64,000 nucleotides of DNA, from NCBI GenBank assembly GCA_964034945.1, contig CAXIUK010000006.1:1-64000 (forward strand). The letters are read 5' to 3'. The notes under the pieces were generated by a model that was not told the DNA's origin, made no database searches, and worked only from the letters and a program-made list of their open reading frames with translations. This DNA comes from Chrysopilus asiliformis (Eukaryota > Arthropoda > Insecta > Diptera > Rhagionidae). A program made the position numbers and the translations under genes. Below, piece by piece: positions 1 to 14,508 of the stretch; within the stretch, counting starts at the first letter, position 1, and the number at the start of each line of letters is the position of its first letter.

Positions 1-3000
1 AGACTGACAGACAGACTGACAGACAGACTGACAGACAGACTGACAGACAGACTGACAGACAGACTGACAGACAGACTGACAGACAGACTGACAGACAGAC
101 TGACAGACAGACTGACAGACAGACTGACAGACAGACTGACAGACAGACTGACAGACAGACTGACAGACAGACTGACAGACAGACTGACAGACAGACTGAC
201 AGACAGACTGACAGACAGACTGACAGACAGACTGACAGACAGACTGACAGACAGACTGACAGACAGACTGACAGACAGACTGACAGACAGACTGACAGAC
301 AGACTGACAGACAGACTGACAGACAGACTGACAGACAGACTGACAGACAGACTGACAGACAGACTGACAGACAGACTGACAGACAGACTGACAGACAGAC
401 TGACAGACAGACTGACAGACAGACTGACAGACAGACTGACAGACAGACTGACAGACAGACTGACAGACAGACTGACAGACAGACTGACAGACAGACTGAC
501 AGACAGACTGACAGACAGACTGACAGACAGACTGACAGACAGACTGACAGACAGACTGACAGACAGACTGACAGACAGACTGACAGACAGACTGACAGAC
601 AGACTGACAGACAGACTGACAGACAGACTGACAGACAGACTGACAGACAGACTGACAGACAGACTGACAGACAGACTGACAGACAGACTGACAGACAGAC
701 TGACAGACAGACTGACAGACAGACTGACAGACAGACTGACAGACAGACTGACAGACAGACTGACAGACAGACTGACAGACAGACTGACAGACAGACTGAC
801 AGACAGACTGACAGACAGACTGACAGACAGACTGACAGACAGACTGACAGACAGACTGACAGACAGACTGACAGACAGACTGACAGACAGACTGACAGAC
901 AGACTGACAGACAGACTGACAGACAGACTGACAGACAGACTGACAGACAGACTGACAGACAGACTGACAGACAGACTGACAGACAGACTGACAGACAGAC
1001 TGACAGACAGACTGACAGACAGACTGACAGACAGACTGACAGACAGACTGACAGACAGACTGACAGACAGACTGACAGACAGACTGACAGACAGACTGAC
1101 AGACAGACTGACAGACAGACTGACAGACAGACTGACAGACAGACTGACAGACAGACTGACAGACAGACTGACAGACAGACTGACAGACAGACTGACAGAC
1201 AGACTGACAGACAGACTGACAGACAGACTGACAGACAGACTGACAGACAGACTGACAGACAGACTGACAGACAGACTGACAGACAGACTGACAGACAGAC
1301 TGACAGACAGACTGACAGACAGACTGACAGACAGACTGACAGACAGACTGACAGACAGACTGACAGACAGACTGACAGACAGACTGACAGACAGACTGAC
1401 AGACAGACTGACAGACAGACTGACAGACAGACTGACAGACAGACTGACAGACAGACTGACAGACAGACTGACAGACAGACTGACAGACAGACTGACAGAC
1501 AGACTGACAGACAGACTGACAGACAGACTGACAGACAGACTGACAGACAGACTGACAGACAGACTGACAGACAGACTGACAGACAGACTGACAGACAGAC
1601 TGACAGACAGACTGACAGACAGACTGACAGACAGACTGACAGACAGACTGACAGACAGACTGACAGACAGACTGACAGACAGACTGACAGACAGACTGAC
1701 AGACAGACTGACAGACAGACTGACAGACAGACTGACAGACAGACTGACAGACAGACTGACAGACAGACTGACAGACAGACTGACAGACAGACTGACAGAC
1801 AGACTGACAGACAGACTGACAGACAGACTGACAGACAGACTGACAGACAGACTGACAGACAGACTGACAGACAGACTGACAGACAGACTGACAGACAGAC
1901 TGACAGACAGACTGACAGACAGACTGACAGACAGACTGACAGACAGACTGACAGACAGACTGACAGACAGACTGACAGACAGACTGACAGACAGACTGAC
2001 AGACAGACTGACAGACAGACTGACAGACAGACTGACAGACAGACTGACAGACAGACTGACAGACAGACTGACAGACAGACTGACAGACAGACTGACAGAC
2101 AGACTGACAGACAGACTGACAGACAGACTGACAGACAGACTGACAGACAGACTGACAGACAGACTGACAGACAGACTGACAGACAGACTGACAGACAGAC
2201 TGACAGACAGACTGACAGACAGACTGACAGACAGACTGACAGACAGACTGACAGACAGACTGACAGACAGACTGACAGACAGACTGACAGACAGACTGAC
2301 AGACAGACTGACAGACAGACTGACAGACAGACTGACAGACAGACTGACAGACAGACTGACAGACAGACTGACAGACAGACTGACAGACAGACTGACAGAC
2401 AGACTGACAGACAGACTGACAGACAGACTGACAGACAGACTGACAGACAGACTGACAGACAGACTGACAGACAGACTGACAGACAGACTGACAGACAGAC
2501 TGACAGACAGACTGACAGACAGACTGACAGACAGACTGACAGACAGACTGACAGACAGACTGACAGACAGACTGACAGACAGACTGACAGACAGACTGAC
2601 AGACAGACTGACAGACAGACTGACAGACAGACTGACAGACAGACTGACAGACAGACTGACAGACAGACTGACAGACAGACTGACAGACAGACTGACAGAC
2701 AGACTGACAGACAGACTGACAGACAGACTGACAGACAGACTGACAGACAGACTGACAGACAGACTGACAGACAGACTGACAGACAGACTGACAGACAGAC
2801 TGACAGACAGACTGACAGACAGACTGACAGACAGACTGACAGACAGACTGACAGACAGACTGACAGACAGACTGACAGACAGACTGACAGACAGACTGAC
2901 AGACAGACTGACAGACAGACTGACAGACAGACTGACAGACAGACTGACAGACAGACTGACAGACAGACTGACAGACAGACTGACAGACAGACTGACAGAC

Positions 3001-6000
3001 AGACTGACAGACAGACTGACAGACAGACTGACAGACAGACTGACAGACAGACTGACAGACAGACTGACAGACAGACTGACAGACAGACTGACAGACAGAC
3101 TGACAGACAGACTGACAGACAGACTGACAGACAGACTGACAGACAGACTGACAGACAGACTGACAGACAGACTGACAGACAGACTGACAGACAGACTGAC
3201 AGACAGACTGACAGACAGACTGACAGACAGACTGACAGACAGACTGACAGACAGACTGACAGACAGACTGACAGACAGACTGACAGACAGACTGACAGAC
3301 AGACTGACAGACAGACTGACAGACAGACTGACAGACAGACTGACAGACAGACTGACAGACAGACTGACAGACAGACTGACAGACAGACTGACAGACAGAC
3401 TGACAGACAGACTGACAGACAGACTGACAGACAGACTGACAGACAGACTGACAGACAGACTGACAGACAGACTGACAGACAGACTGACAGACAGACTGAC
3501 AGACAGACTGACAGACAGACTGACAGACAGACTGACAGACAGACTGACAGACAGACTGACAGACAGACTGACAGACAGACTGACAGACAGACTGACAGAC
3601 AGACTGACAGACAGACTGACAGACAGACTGACAGACAGACTGACAGACAGACTGACAGACAGACTGACAGACAGACTGACAGACAGACTGACAGACAGAC
3701 TGACAGACAGACTGACAGACAGACTGACAGACAGACTGACAGACAGACTGACAGACAGACTGACAGACAGACTGACAGACAGACTGACAGACAGACTGAC
3801 AGACAGACTGACAGACAGACTGACAGACAGACTGACAGACAGACTGACAGACAGACTGACAGACAGACTGACAGACAGACTGACAGACAGACTGACAGAC
3901 AGACTGACAGACAGACTGACAGACAGACTGACAGACAGACTGACAGACAGACTGACAGACAGACTGACAGACAGACTGACAGACAGACTGACAGACAGAC
4001 TGACAGACAGACTGACAGACAGACTGACAGACAGACTGACAGACAGACTGACAGACAGACTGACAGACAGACTGACAGACAGACTGACAGACAGACTGAC
4101 AGACAGACTGACAGACAGACTGACAGACAGACTGACAGACAGACTGACAGACAGACTGACAGACAGACTGACAGACAGACTGACAGACAGACTGACAGAC
4201 AGACTGACAGACAGACTGACAGACAGACTGACAGACAGACTGACAGACAGACTGACAGACAGACTGACAGACAGACTGACAGACAGACTGACAGACAGAC
4301 TGACAGACAGACTGACAGACAGACTGACAGACAGACTGACAGACAGACTGACAGACAGACTGACAGACAGACTGACAGACAGACTGACAGACAGACTGAC
4401 AGACAGACTGACAGACAGACTGACAGACAGACTGACAGACAGACTGACAGACAGACTGACAGACAGACTGACAGACAGACTGACAGACAGACTGACAGAC
4501 AGACTGACAGACAGACTGACAGACAGACTGACAGACAGACTGACAGACAGACTGACAGACAGACTGACAGACAGACTGACAGACAGACTGACAGACAGAC
4601 TGACAGACAGACTGACAGACAGACTGACAGACAGACTGACAGACAGACTGACAGACAGACTGACAGACAGACTGACAGACAGACTGACAGACAGACTGAC
4701 AGACAGACTGACAGACAGACTGACAGACAGACTGACAGACAGACTGACAGACAGACTGACAGACAGACTGACAGACAGACTGACAGACAGACTGACAGAC
4801 AGACTGACAGACAGACTGACAGACAGACTGACAGACAGACTGACAGACAGACTGACAGACAGACTGACAGACAGACTGACAGACAGACTGACAGACAGAC
4901 TGACAGACAGACTGACAGACAGACTGACAGACAGACTGACAGACAGACTGACAGACAGACTGACAGACAGACTGACAGACAGACTGACAGACAGACTGAC
5001 AGACAGACTGACAGACAGACTGACAGACAGACTGACAGACAGACTGACAGACAGACTGACAGACAGACTGACAGACAGACTGACAGACAGACTGACAGAC
5101 AGACTGACAGACAGACTGACAGACAGACTGACAGACAGACTGACAGACAGACTGACAGACAGACTGACAGACAGACTGACAGACAGACTGACAGACAGAC
5201 TGACAGACAGACTGACAGACAGACTGACAGACAGACTGACAGACAGACTGACAGACAGACTGACAGACAGACTGACAGACAGACTGACAGACAGACTGAC
5301 AGACAGACTGACAGACAGACTGACAGACAGACTGACAGACAGACTGACAGACAGACTGACAGACAGACTGACAGACAGACTGACAGACAGACTGACAGAC
5401 AGACTGACAGACAGACTGACAGACAGACTGACAGACAGACTGACAGACAGACTGACAGACAGACTGACAGACAGACTGACAGACAGACTGACAGACAGAC
5501 TGACAGACAGACTGACAGACAGACTGACAGACAGACTGACAGACAGACTGACAGACAGACTGACAGACAGACTGACAGACAGACTGACAGACAGACTGAC
5601 AGACAGACTGACAGACAGACTGACAGACAGACTGACAGACAGACTGACAGACAGACTGACAGACAGACTGACAGACAGACTGACAGACAGACTGACAGAC
5701 AGACTGACAGACAGACTGACAGACAGACTGACAGACAGACTGACAGACAGACTGACAGACAGACTGACAGACAGACTGACAGACAGACTGACAGACAGAC
5801 TGACAGACAGACTGACAGACAGACTGACAGACAGACTGACAGACAGACTGACAGACAGACTGACAGACAGACTGACAGACAGACTGACAGACAGACTGAC
5901 AGACAGACTGACAGACAGACTGACAGACAGACTGACAGACAGACTGACAGACAGACTGACAGACAGACTGACAGACAGACTGACAGACAGACTGACAGAC

Positions 6001-9000
6001 AGACTGACAGACAGACTGACAGACAGACTGACAGACAGACTGACAGACAGACTGACAGACAGACTGACAGACAGACTGACAGACAGACTGACAGACAGAC
6101 TGACAGACAGACTGACAGACAGACTGACAGACAGACTGACAGACAGACTGACAGACAGACTGACAGACAGACTGACAGACAGACTGACAGACAGACTGAC
6201 AGACAGACTGACAGACAGACTGACAGACAGACTGACAGACAGACTGACAGACAGACTGACAGACAGACTGACAGACAGACTGACAGACAGACTGACAGAC
6301 AGACTGACAGACAGACTGACAGACAGACTGACAGACAGACTGACAGACAGACTGACAGACAGACTGACAGACAGACTGACAGACAGACTGACAGACAGAC
6401 TGACAGACAGACTGACAGACAGACTGACAGACAGACTGACAGACAGACTGACAGACAGACTGACAGACAGACTGACAGACAGACTGACAGACAGACTGAC
6501 AGACAGACTGACAGACAGACTGACAGACAGACTGACAGACAGACTGACAGACAGACTGACAGACAGACTGACAGACAGACTGACAGACAGACTGACAGAC
6601 AGACTGACAGACAGACTGACAGACAGACTGACAGACAGACTGACAGACAGACTGACAGACAGACTGACAGACAGACTGACAGACAGACTGAAGACAGACT
6701 GACAGACTGACAGACAGACTGACAGACAGACTGACAGACAGACTGACAGACAGACTGACAGACAGACTGACAGACAGACTGACAGACAGACTGACAGACA
6801 GACTGACAGACAGACTGACAGACAGACTGACAGACAGACTGACAGACAGACTGACAGACAGACTGACAGACAGACTGACAGACAGACTGACAGACAGACT
6901 GACAGACAGACTGACAGACAGACTGACAGACAGACTGACAGACAGACTGACAGACAGACTGACAGACAGACTGACAGACAGACTGACAGACAGACTGACA
7001 GACAGACTGACAGACAGACTGACAGACAGACTGACAGACAGACTGACAGACAGACTGACAGACAGACTGACAGACAGACTGACAGACAGACTGACAGACA
7101 GACTGACAGACAGACTGACAGACAGACTGACAGACAGACTGACAGACAGACTGACAGACAGACTGACAGACAGACTGACAGACAGACTGACAGACAGACT
7201 GACAGACAGACTGACAGACAGACTGACAGACAGACTGACAGACAGACTGACAGACAGACTGACAGACAGACTGACAGACAGACTGACAGACAGACTGACA
7301 GACAGACTGACAGACAGACTGACAGACAGACTGACAGACAGACTGACAGACAGACTGACAGACAGACTGACAGACAGACTGACAGACAGACTGACAGACA
7401 GACAGACTGACAGACAGACTGACAGACAGACTGACAGACAGACTGACAGACAGACTGACAGACAGACTGACAGACAGACTGACAGACAGACTGACAGACA
7501 GACTGACAGACAGACTGACAGACAGACTGACAGACAGACTGACAGACAGACTGACAGACAGACTGACAGACAGACTGACAGACAGACTGACAGACAGACT
7601 GACAGACAGACTGACAGACAGACTGACAGACAGACTGACAGACAGACTGACAGACAGACTGACAGACAGACTGACAGACAGACTGACAGACAGACTGACA
7701 GACAGACTGACAGACAGACTGACAGACAGACTGACAGACAGACTGACAGACAGACTGACAGACAGACTGACAGACAGACTGACAGACAGACTGACAGACA
7801 GACTGACAGACAGACTGACAGACAGACTGACAGACAGACTGACAGACAGACTGACAGACAGACTGACAGACAGACTGACAGACAGACTGACAGACAGACT
7901 GACAGACAGACTGACAGACAGACTGACAGACAGACTGACAGACAGACTGACAGACAGACTGACAGACAGACTGACAGACAGACTGACAGACAGACTGACA
8001 GACAGACTGACAGACAGACTGACAGACAGACTGACAGACAGACTGACAGACAGACTGACAGACAGACTGACAGACAGACTGACAGACAGACTGACTGACA
8101 GACAGACTGACAGACAGACTGACAGACAGACTGACAGACAGACTGACAGACAGACTGACAGACAGACTGACAGACAGACTGACAGACAGACTGACAGACA
8201 GACTGACAGACAGACTGACAGACAGACTGACAGACAGACTGACAGACAGACTGACAGACGACTGACAGACAGACTGACAGACAGACTGACAGACAGACTG
8301 ACAGACTGACAGACAGACTGACAGACAGACTGACAGACAGACTGACAGACAGACTGACAGACAGACTGACAGACAGACTGACAGACAGACTGACAGACAG
8401 ACTGACAGACAGACTGACAGACAGACTGACAGACAGACTGACAGACAGACTGACAGACAGACTGACAGACAGACTGACAGACAGACTGACAGACAGACTG
8501 ACAGACAGACTGACAGACAGACTGACAGACAGACTGACAGAACTGACAGACAGACTGACAGACAGACTGACAGACAGACTGACAGACAGACTGACAGACA
8601 GACTGACAGACAGACTGACAGACAGACTGACAGACAGACTGACAGACAGACTGACAGACAGACTGACAGACAGACTGACAGACAGACTGACAGACAGACT
8701 GACAGACAGACTGACAGACAGACTGACAGACAGACTGACAGACAGACTGACAGACAGACTGACAGACAGACTGACAGACAGACTGACAGACAGACTGACA
8801 GACAGACTGACAGACAGACTGACAGACAGACTGACAGACAGACTGACAGACAGACTGACAGACAGACTGACAGACAGACTGACAGACAGACTGACAGACA
8901 GACTGACAGACAGACTGACAGACAGACTGACAGACAGACTGACAGACAGACTGACAGACAGACTGACAGACAGACTGACAGACAGACTGACAGACAGACT

Positions 9001-12000
9001 GACAGACAGACTGACAGACAGACTGACAGACAGACTGACAGACAGACTGACAGACAGACTGACAGACAGACTGACAGACAGACTGACAGACAGACTGACA
9101 GACAGACTGACAGACAGACTGACAGACAGACTGACAGACAGACTGACAGACAGACTGACAGACAGACTGACAGACAGACTGACAGACAGACTGACAGACA
9201 GACTGACAGACAGACTGACAGACAGACTGACAGACAGACTGACAGACAGACTGACAGACAGACTGACAGACAGACTGACAGACAGACTGACAGACAGACT
9301 GACAGACAGACTGACAGACAGACTGACAGACAGACTGACAGACAGACTGACAGACAGACTGACAGACAGACTGACAGACAGACTGACAGACAGACTGACA
9401 GACAGACTGACAGACAGACTGACAGACAGACTGACAGACAGACTGACAGACAGACTGACAGACAGACTGACAGACAGACTGACAGACAGACTGACAGACA
9501 GACTGACAGACTGACAGACAGACTGACAGACAGACTGACAGACAGACTGACAGACAGACTGACAGACAGACTGACAGACAGACTGACAGACAGACTGACA
9601 GACAGACTGACAGACTGACAGACAGACTGACAGACAGACTGACAGACAGACTGACAGACAGACTGACAGACTGACAGACTGACAGACTGACAGACTGACA
9701 GACAGACTGACAGACTGACAGACAGACTTACAGACAGACTGACAGACAGACTGACAGACAGACTGACAGACAGACTGACAGACAGACAGCTGACAGACAG
9801 ACTGACAGACAGACTGACAGACAGACTGACAGACAGACTGACAGACAGACTGACAGACAGACTGACAGACAGACTGACAGACAGACTGACAGACAGACTG
9901 ACAGACAGACTGACAGACAGACTGACAGACAGACTGACAGACAGACTGAACAGACAGACTGACAGACAGACTGACAGACAGACTGACAGACAGACTGACA
10001 GACAGACTGACAGACAGACTGACAGACAGACTGACAGACAGACTGACAGACAGACTGACAGACAGACTGACAGACAGACTGACAGAACAGACTGACAGAC
10101 AGACTGACAGACAGACTGACAGACAGACTGACAGACAGACTGACAGACAGACTGACAGACAGACTGACACACGACAGACAGACTGACAGACAGACTGACA
10201 GACAGGACTGACAGACAGACTGACAGACAGACTGACAGACAGACTGACAGACAGACTGACAGACAGACTGACAGACAGACAGACTGACAGACAGACTGAC
10301 AGACTGACAGACAGACTGACAGACAGACTGACAGACAGACTGACAGACAGACTGACAGACAGACTGACAGACAGACTGACAGACAGACTGACAGACAGAC
10401 TGACAGACAGACTGACAGACAGACTGACAGGCAGACTGACAGACAGACTGACAGACAGACTGACAGACAGACTGACAGGACAGACTGACAGACAGACTGA
10501 CAGACAGACTGACAGACTGACTGACAGACTGACAGACAGACTGACAGACAGACTGACAGACAGACTGACAGACAGACTGACAGACAGACTGACAGACAGA
10601 CTGACAGACAGACTGACAGACAGACTGACAGACAGACTGACAGACAGACTGACAGACAGACTGACAGACAGACTGACAGACAGACTGACAGACAGACTGA
10701 CAGACAGACTGACAGACAGACTGACAGACAGACTGACAGACAGACTGACAGACAGACTGACAGACAGACGACAGACAGACCAGACAGACTGACGACAGAC
10801 TGACAGACAGACTGACAGACAGACTGACAGACAGACTGACAGACAGACTGACAGACAGACTGACAGACTGACAGACAGACTGACAGACAGACTGACAGAC
10901 AGACTGACAGACAGACTGACAGACAGACTGACAGACAGACTGACAGACAGACTGACAGACAGACTGACAGACAGACTGACAGACAGACTGACAGACTGAC
11001 AGACAGACTGACAGACAGACTGACAGACAGACTGACAGACAGACTGACAGACAGACTGACAGACAGACTGACAGACAGACTGACAGACAGAATGACAGAC
11101 AGACTGACAGACAGACAGACAGACTGACAGACAGACTGAAGACAGACTGACAGACAGACAGACTGACAGACAGACTGACAGACAGACTGACAGACAGACT
11201 GACAGGACAGACTGACAGACAGACTGACAGACAGACTGACAGACAGACTGACAGACAGACTGACAGACAGACTGACAGACAGACTGACAGACAGACTGAA
11301 GACAGACTGACAGACAGACTGACAGACAGACTGACAGACAGACTGACAGACAGACAGACTGACTGACAGACAGACTGACAGACAGACTGACAGACAGACT
11401 GACAGACAGACAGACTGACAGACAGATGACAGACAGACTGACAGACAGACTGACAGACAGACTGACAGACAGACTGACAGACAGACTGACAGACAGACTG
11501 ACAGACAGACTGACAGACAGACTGACAGACAGACTGACAGACAGACTGACAGACAGACTGACAGACAGACTGACAGACAGACTGACAGACAGACTGACAG
11601 ACAGACTGACAGACAGACTGACAGACAGACTGACAGACAGACTGACAGACAGACTGACAGACAGACTGACAGACAGACTGACAGACAGACTGACAGACAG
11701 ACTGACAGACAGACTGACAGACAGACTGACAGCAGACTGACAGACAGACTGACAGACAGACTGACAGACAGACTGACAGACAGACTGACAGACAGACTGA
11801 CAGACAGACTGACAGACAGACTGACAGACAGACTGACAGACAGACTGACAGACAGACTGACAGACAGACTGACAGACAGACTGACAGAGACTGACAGACA
11901 GACTGACAGACAGACTGACAGACAGACTGACAGACAGACTGACAGACAGACTGACAGACAGACTGACAGACAGACTGACAGACAGACTGACAGACAGACT

Positions 12001-12906
12001 GACAGACAGACTGACAGACAGACTGACAGACAGACTGACAGACAGACTGACAGACAGACTGACAGACAGACTGACAGACAGACTGACAGACAGACTGACA
12101 GACAGACTGACAGACAGACTGACAGACAGACTGACAGACAGACTGACAGACAGACTGACAGACAGACTGACAGACAGACTGACAGACAGACTGACAGACA
12201 GACTGACAGACAGACTGACAGACAGACTGACAGACAGACTGACAGACAGACTGACAGACAGACTGACAGACAGACTGACAGACAGACTGACAGACAGACT
12301 GACAGACAGACTGACAGACAGACTGACAGACAGACTGACAGACAGACTGACAGACAGACTGACAGACAGACTGACAGACAGACTGACAGACAGACTGACA
12401 GACAGACTGACAGACAGACTGACAGACAGACTGACAGACAGACTGACAGACAGACTGACAGACAGACTGACAGACAGACTGACAGACAGACTGACAGACA
12501 GACTGACAGACAGACTGACAGACAGACTGACAGACAGACTGACAGACAGACTGACAGACAGACTGACAGACAGACTGACAGACTGACAGACAGACTGACA
12601 GACAGACTGACAGACAGACTGACAGACAGACTGACAGACAGACTGACAGACAGACTGACAGACAGACTGACAGACAGACTGACAGACAGACTGACAGACA
12701 GACTGACAGACAGACTGACAGACAGACTGACAGACAGACTGACAGACAGACTGACAGACAGACTGACAGACAGACTGACAGACAGACTGACAGACAGACT
12801 GACAGACAGACTGACAGACAGACTGACAGACAGACTGACAGACAGACTGACAGACAGACTGACAGACAGACTGACAGACAGACTGACAGACAGACTGACA
12901 GACAGA
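1..12906. repeat. 12-bp satellite array, left block
   Basis: Head-to-tail copies of AGACTGACAGAC (equivalently two ACAG plus one ACTG), running off the left edge of the window. About the first 6.69 kb show no deviation that I could find. Around 6691 a short irregular unit appears. From about 9.5 to 11.9 kb there are many 1-bp gains and losses, short 8-bp units (about 9660-9710) and a few substitutions. The rest is regular up to the 5' end of the first retrotransposon. Composition is strand-skewed, with one T in twelve bases on the + strand. No gene is present. The unit has no stop codon in two + frames and in all three - frames, so apparent reading frames here mean nothing. Confidence 0.97.
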
Positions 12907-13039
12907 AATCCGGGACCGCTTAAGCGTAGGTTGGGCCTCAAGGAACTGGGGTAGGAGAAACTCTCCGAGGGTATACCCGTTCTCGACTAATACGGCCCGC
13001 CCCCCTGCACACGATGCGCTGGATATACTTACATATAAC
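12907..13039 (+). promoter_or_regulatory. 5' UTR of family 1 element (probable internal promoter region)
   Basis: These 133 bp lie between the satellite junction and the ORF1 ATG, and have the same length in E2 (19646-19778), E4 (36912-37044) and E5 (45402-45534). GC-rich, with the motif CCGCTTAAGCG at 12916-12926, which recurs inside the 3' UTR palindrome. The extreme conservation of the 5' end suggests that transcripts start at the element's first base, from an internal promoter, or are processed to it. No TATA box is visible. The promoter role is inferred from element biology, not shown by the sequence. Confidence 0.5.
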
Positions 13040-14508
13040 ATGGACAAAAAAGGAAAAAACAAGGAAAACAACGACGAAAATGCTAGGGAGATAATAGGAG
13101 ATGATACCGTGAACCCTTTTGGGCGGAGCAACACGGTCCAGAGATCCCCTCCCCTGGGAAGGAGTCCCAAACCCCTCTTGGTGGAAAAGAGGAACACACC
13201 GGGAGACCAGGGAGCCGTAGAGACTGCAAAAGTGCTGAAAAAGGCGGAGACCACGGATAGCAAGATGCAGATTAGACCGCCGGAGAATGTAATCATCAAA
13301 GGCAAATTCATGGAGCTACAGTGGCACATCGATGCCCTCATCGACTTTATGCAGGACAAGCATAACATACATGCCGAAATTAGAAGAAAGGCTGCCCAGA
13401 TCAAAGACGCATGGCTGGAGGCGGCTTTAGAAGCAGAGGCGTTGAAGACCGCGCGGAGCCGGACAGAACTGGCACCCAAGATACGCAAGGAAGAGAAATC
13501 GATCCAAACCACAGCATCTCGGCATGATATAAATAGAACCCGGCCGGTAGAACTAGTAGAACTTACAGCGGAGACTCCGAAGCGGCGCAGAGATGGTGGC
13601 GAAAGCGAAAGTTCAAGCCCATCAGGCTTCTCCAATCCGAAGAGACGCAGACAGGCCCCTTCAAAGGTAGGGATGCTCAAAAGCGCTGTAGAAGGGAGGG
13701 AAAAAGAGGGAAAAAAGGAAAAGGTTGAACCAGGATGGAAGGAAGCCCGCGCACTCACCCACGTCCGCGCGAAACTGAGGAAAAAACCGGCGAAGCCAGA
13801 CGCCATAGTGGTACATAGCACTGGGGCCGCAAGCTACGCTGACATTTTGAAGAAGGTCAGAAACGAACCACAGCTGAGGGATATCGGGAACACGGTCCAG
13901 GGGATAAGGAAAACGGCCAAGGGGGACCTACTCATTGAACTGGGAAAACCTGCAGACCCCAATACAGCACAATACCGAGAAATTATGGGCAAAATCCTAG
14001 GTGACAGTGCGGAGGTGCGGATGCTCACACATGAGGTAACGGTTGAGGTCAGAGATCTGGACGAGATGAGCTTCATGAAGCCCTATGTAATCAGATTCAG
14101 GCCTTGAAGGAACTCCCACCCACTTCAATTCGCTCACTTCGGAAGGCCTACGGTGGAACACAGACGGCAACGTTGAGCCTACCAGCGCAAATGGCTGCGA
14201 CATTGTTAAACGTTTGCAGGGTAAAAGTTGGATGGTCGTCTTGCCGAGTACGTGAGAAGGTATCCCCCACACGCTGCTATAAATGCTTGGCATTTGGTCA
14301 TATAGCAGTAAGGTGTAATAGCACAGAGGACTGGCACAATAGGTGCTTTAAATGTTCCGAAATGGGGCACAATGCTAGAGAGTGCAAAGGCAAGGCGTCA
14401 TGCGCATACTGTAAAGCGGGGAAACTGGAAGACGTGGAGCACCCCACGGGCAGCAGAGCGTGTCCAGCCTACCAGACGGCGATGAAGGACCTCTATCGTA
14501 AGATATGA
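13040..14508 (+). pseudogene. ORF1 gag-like protein of E1, frameshifted by a 13-bp deletion
   Basis: Encodes the RNA-binding ORF1 protein that packages element RNA. The first frame (13040-14107, 355 aa) has a Lys/Ser/Pro-rich N terminus, a conserved helical stretch at about residues 85-130, basic KRRR clusters at about 184 and 203 (possible nuclear localisation), and a gag-like core from about 260 (SYADILKK, then KGDLLIEL). At 14065-14067 the 13 bp present in E2 (22229-22241) are missing, with GAT microhomology. The reading frame then moves to 14104-14508, which carries three zinc knuckles: two C-x2-C-x4-H-x4-C and one C-x2-C-x9-H-x6-C. Translation of the first frame ends before the knuckles, so the product would lack nucleic-acid-binding fingers. 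Restored length would be about 493 aa. The start ATG is the first in the element and is shared by all family 1 copies. Confidence 0.93.

Noticed and set aside
1..12906. CRISPR array or coding tandem repeat
   Set aside because: There are no spacers; the unit is 12 bp and contiguous. The TDRL-type frame, such as the 104-codon one at 11426-11740, is just the satellite read in a stop-free register.
14055..14110. Programmed frameshift or intron instead of a deletion in ORF1
   Set aside because: E2 and family 2 keep the frame with the extra residues, the missing piece is 13 bp, and no slippery site or splice signals are present.
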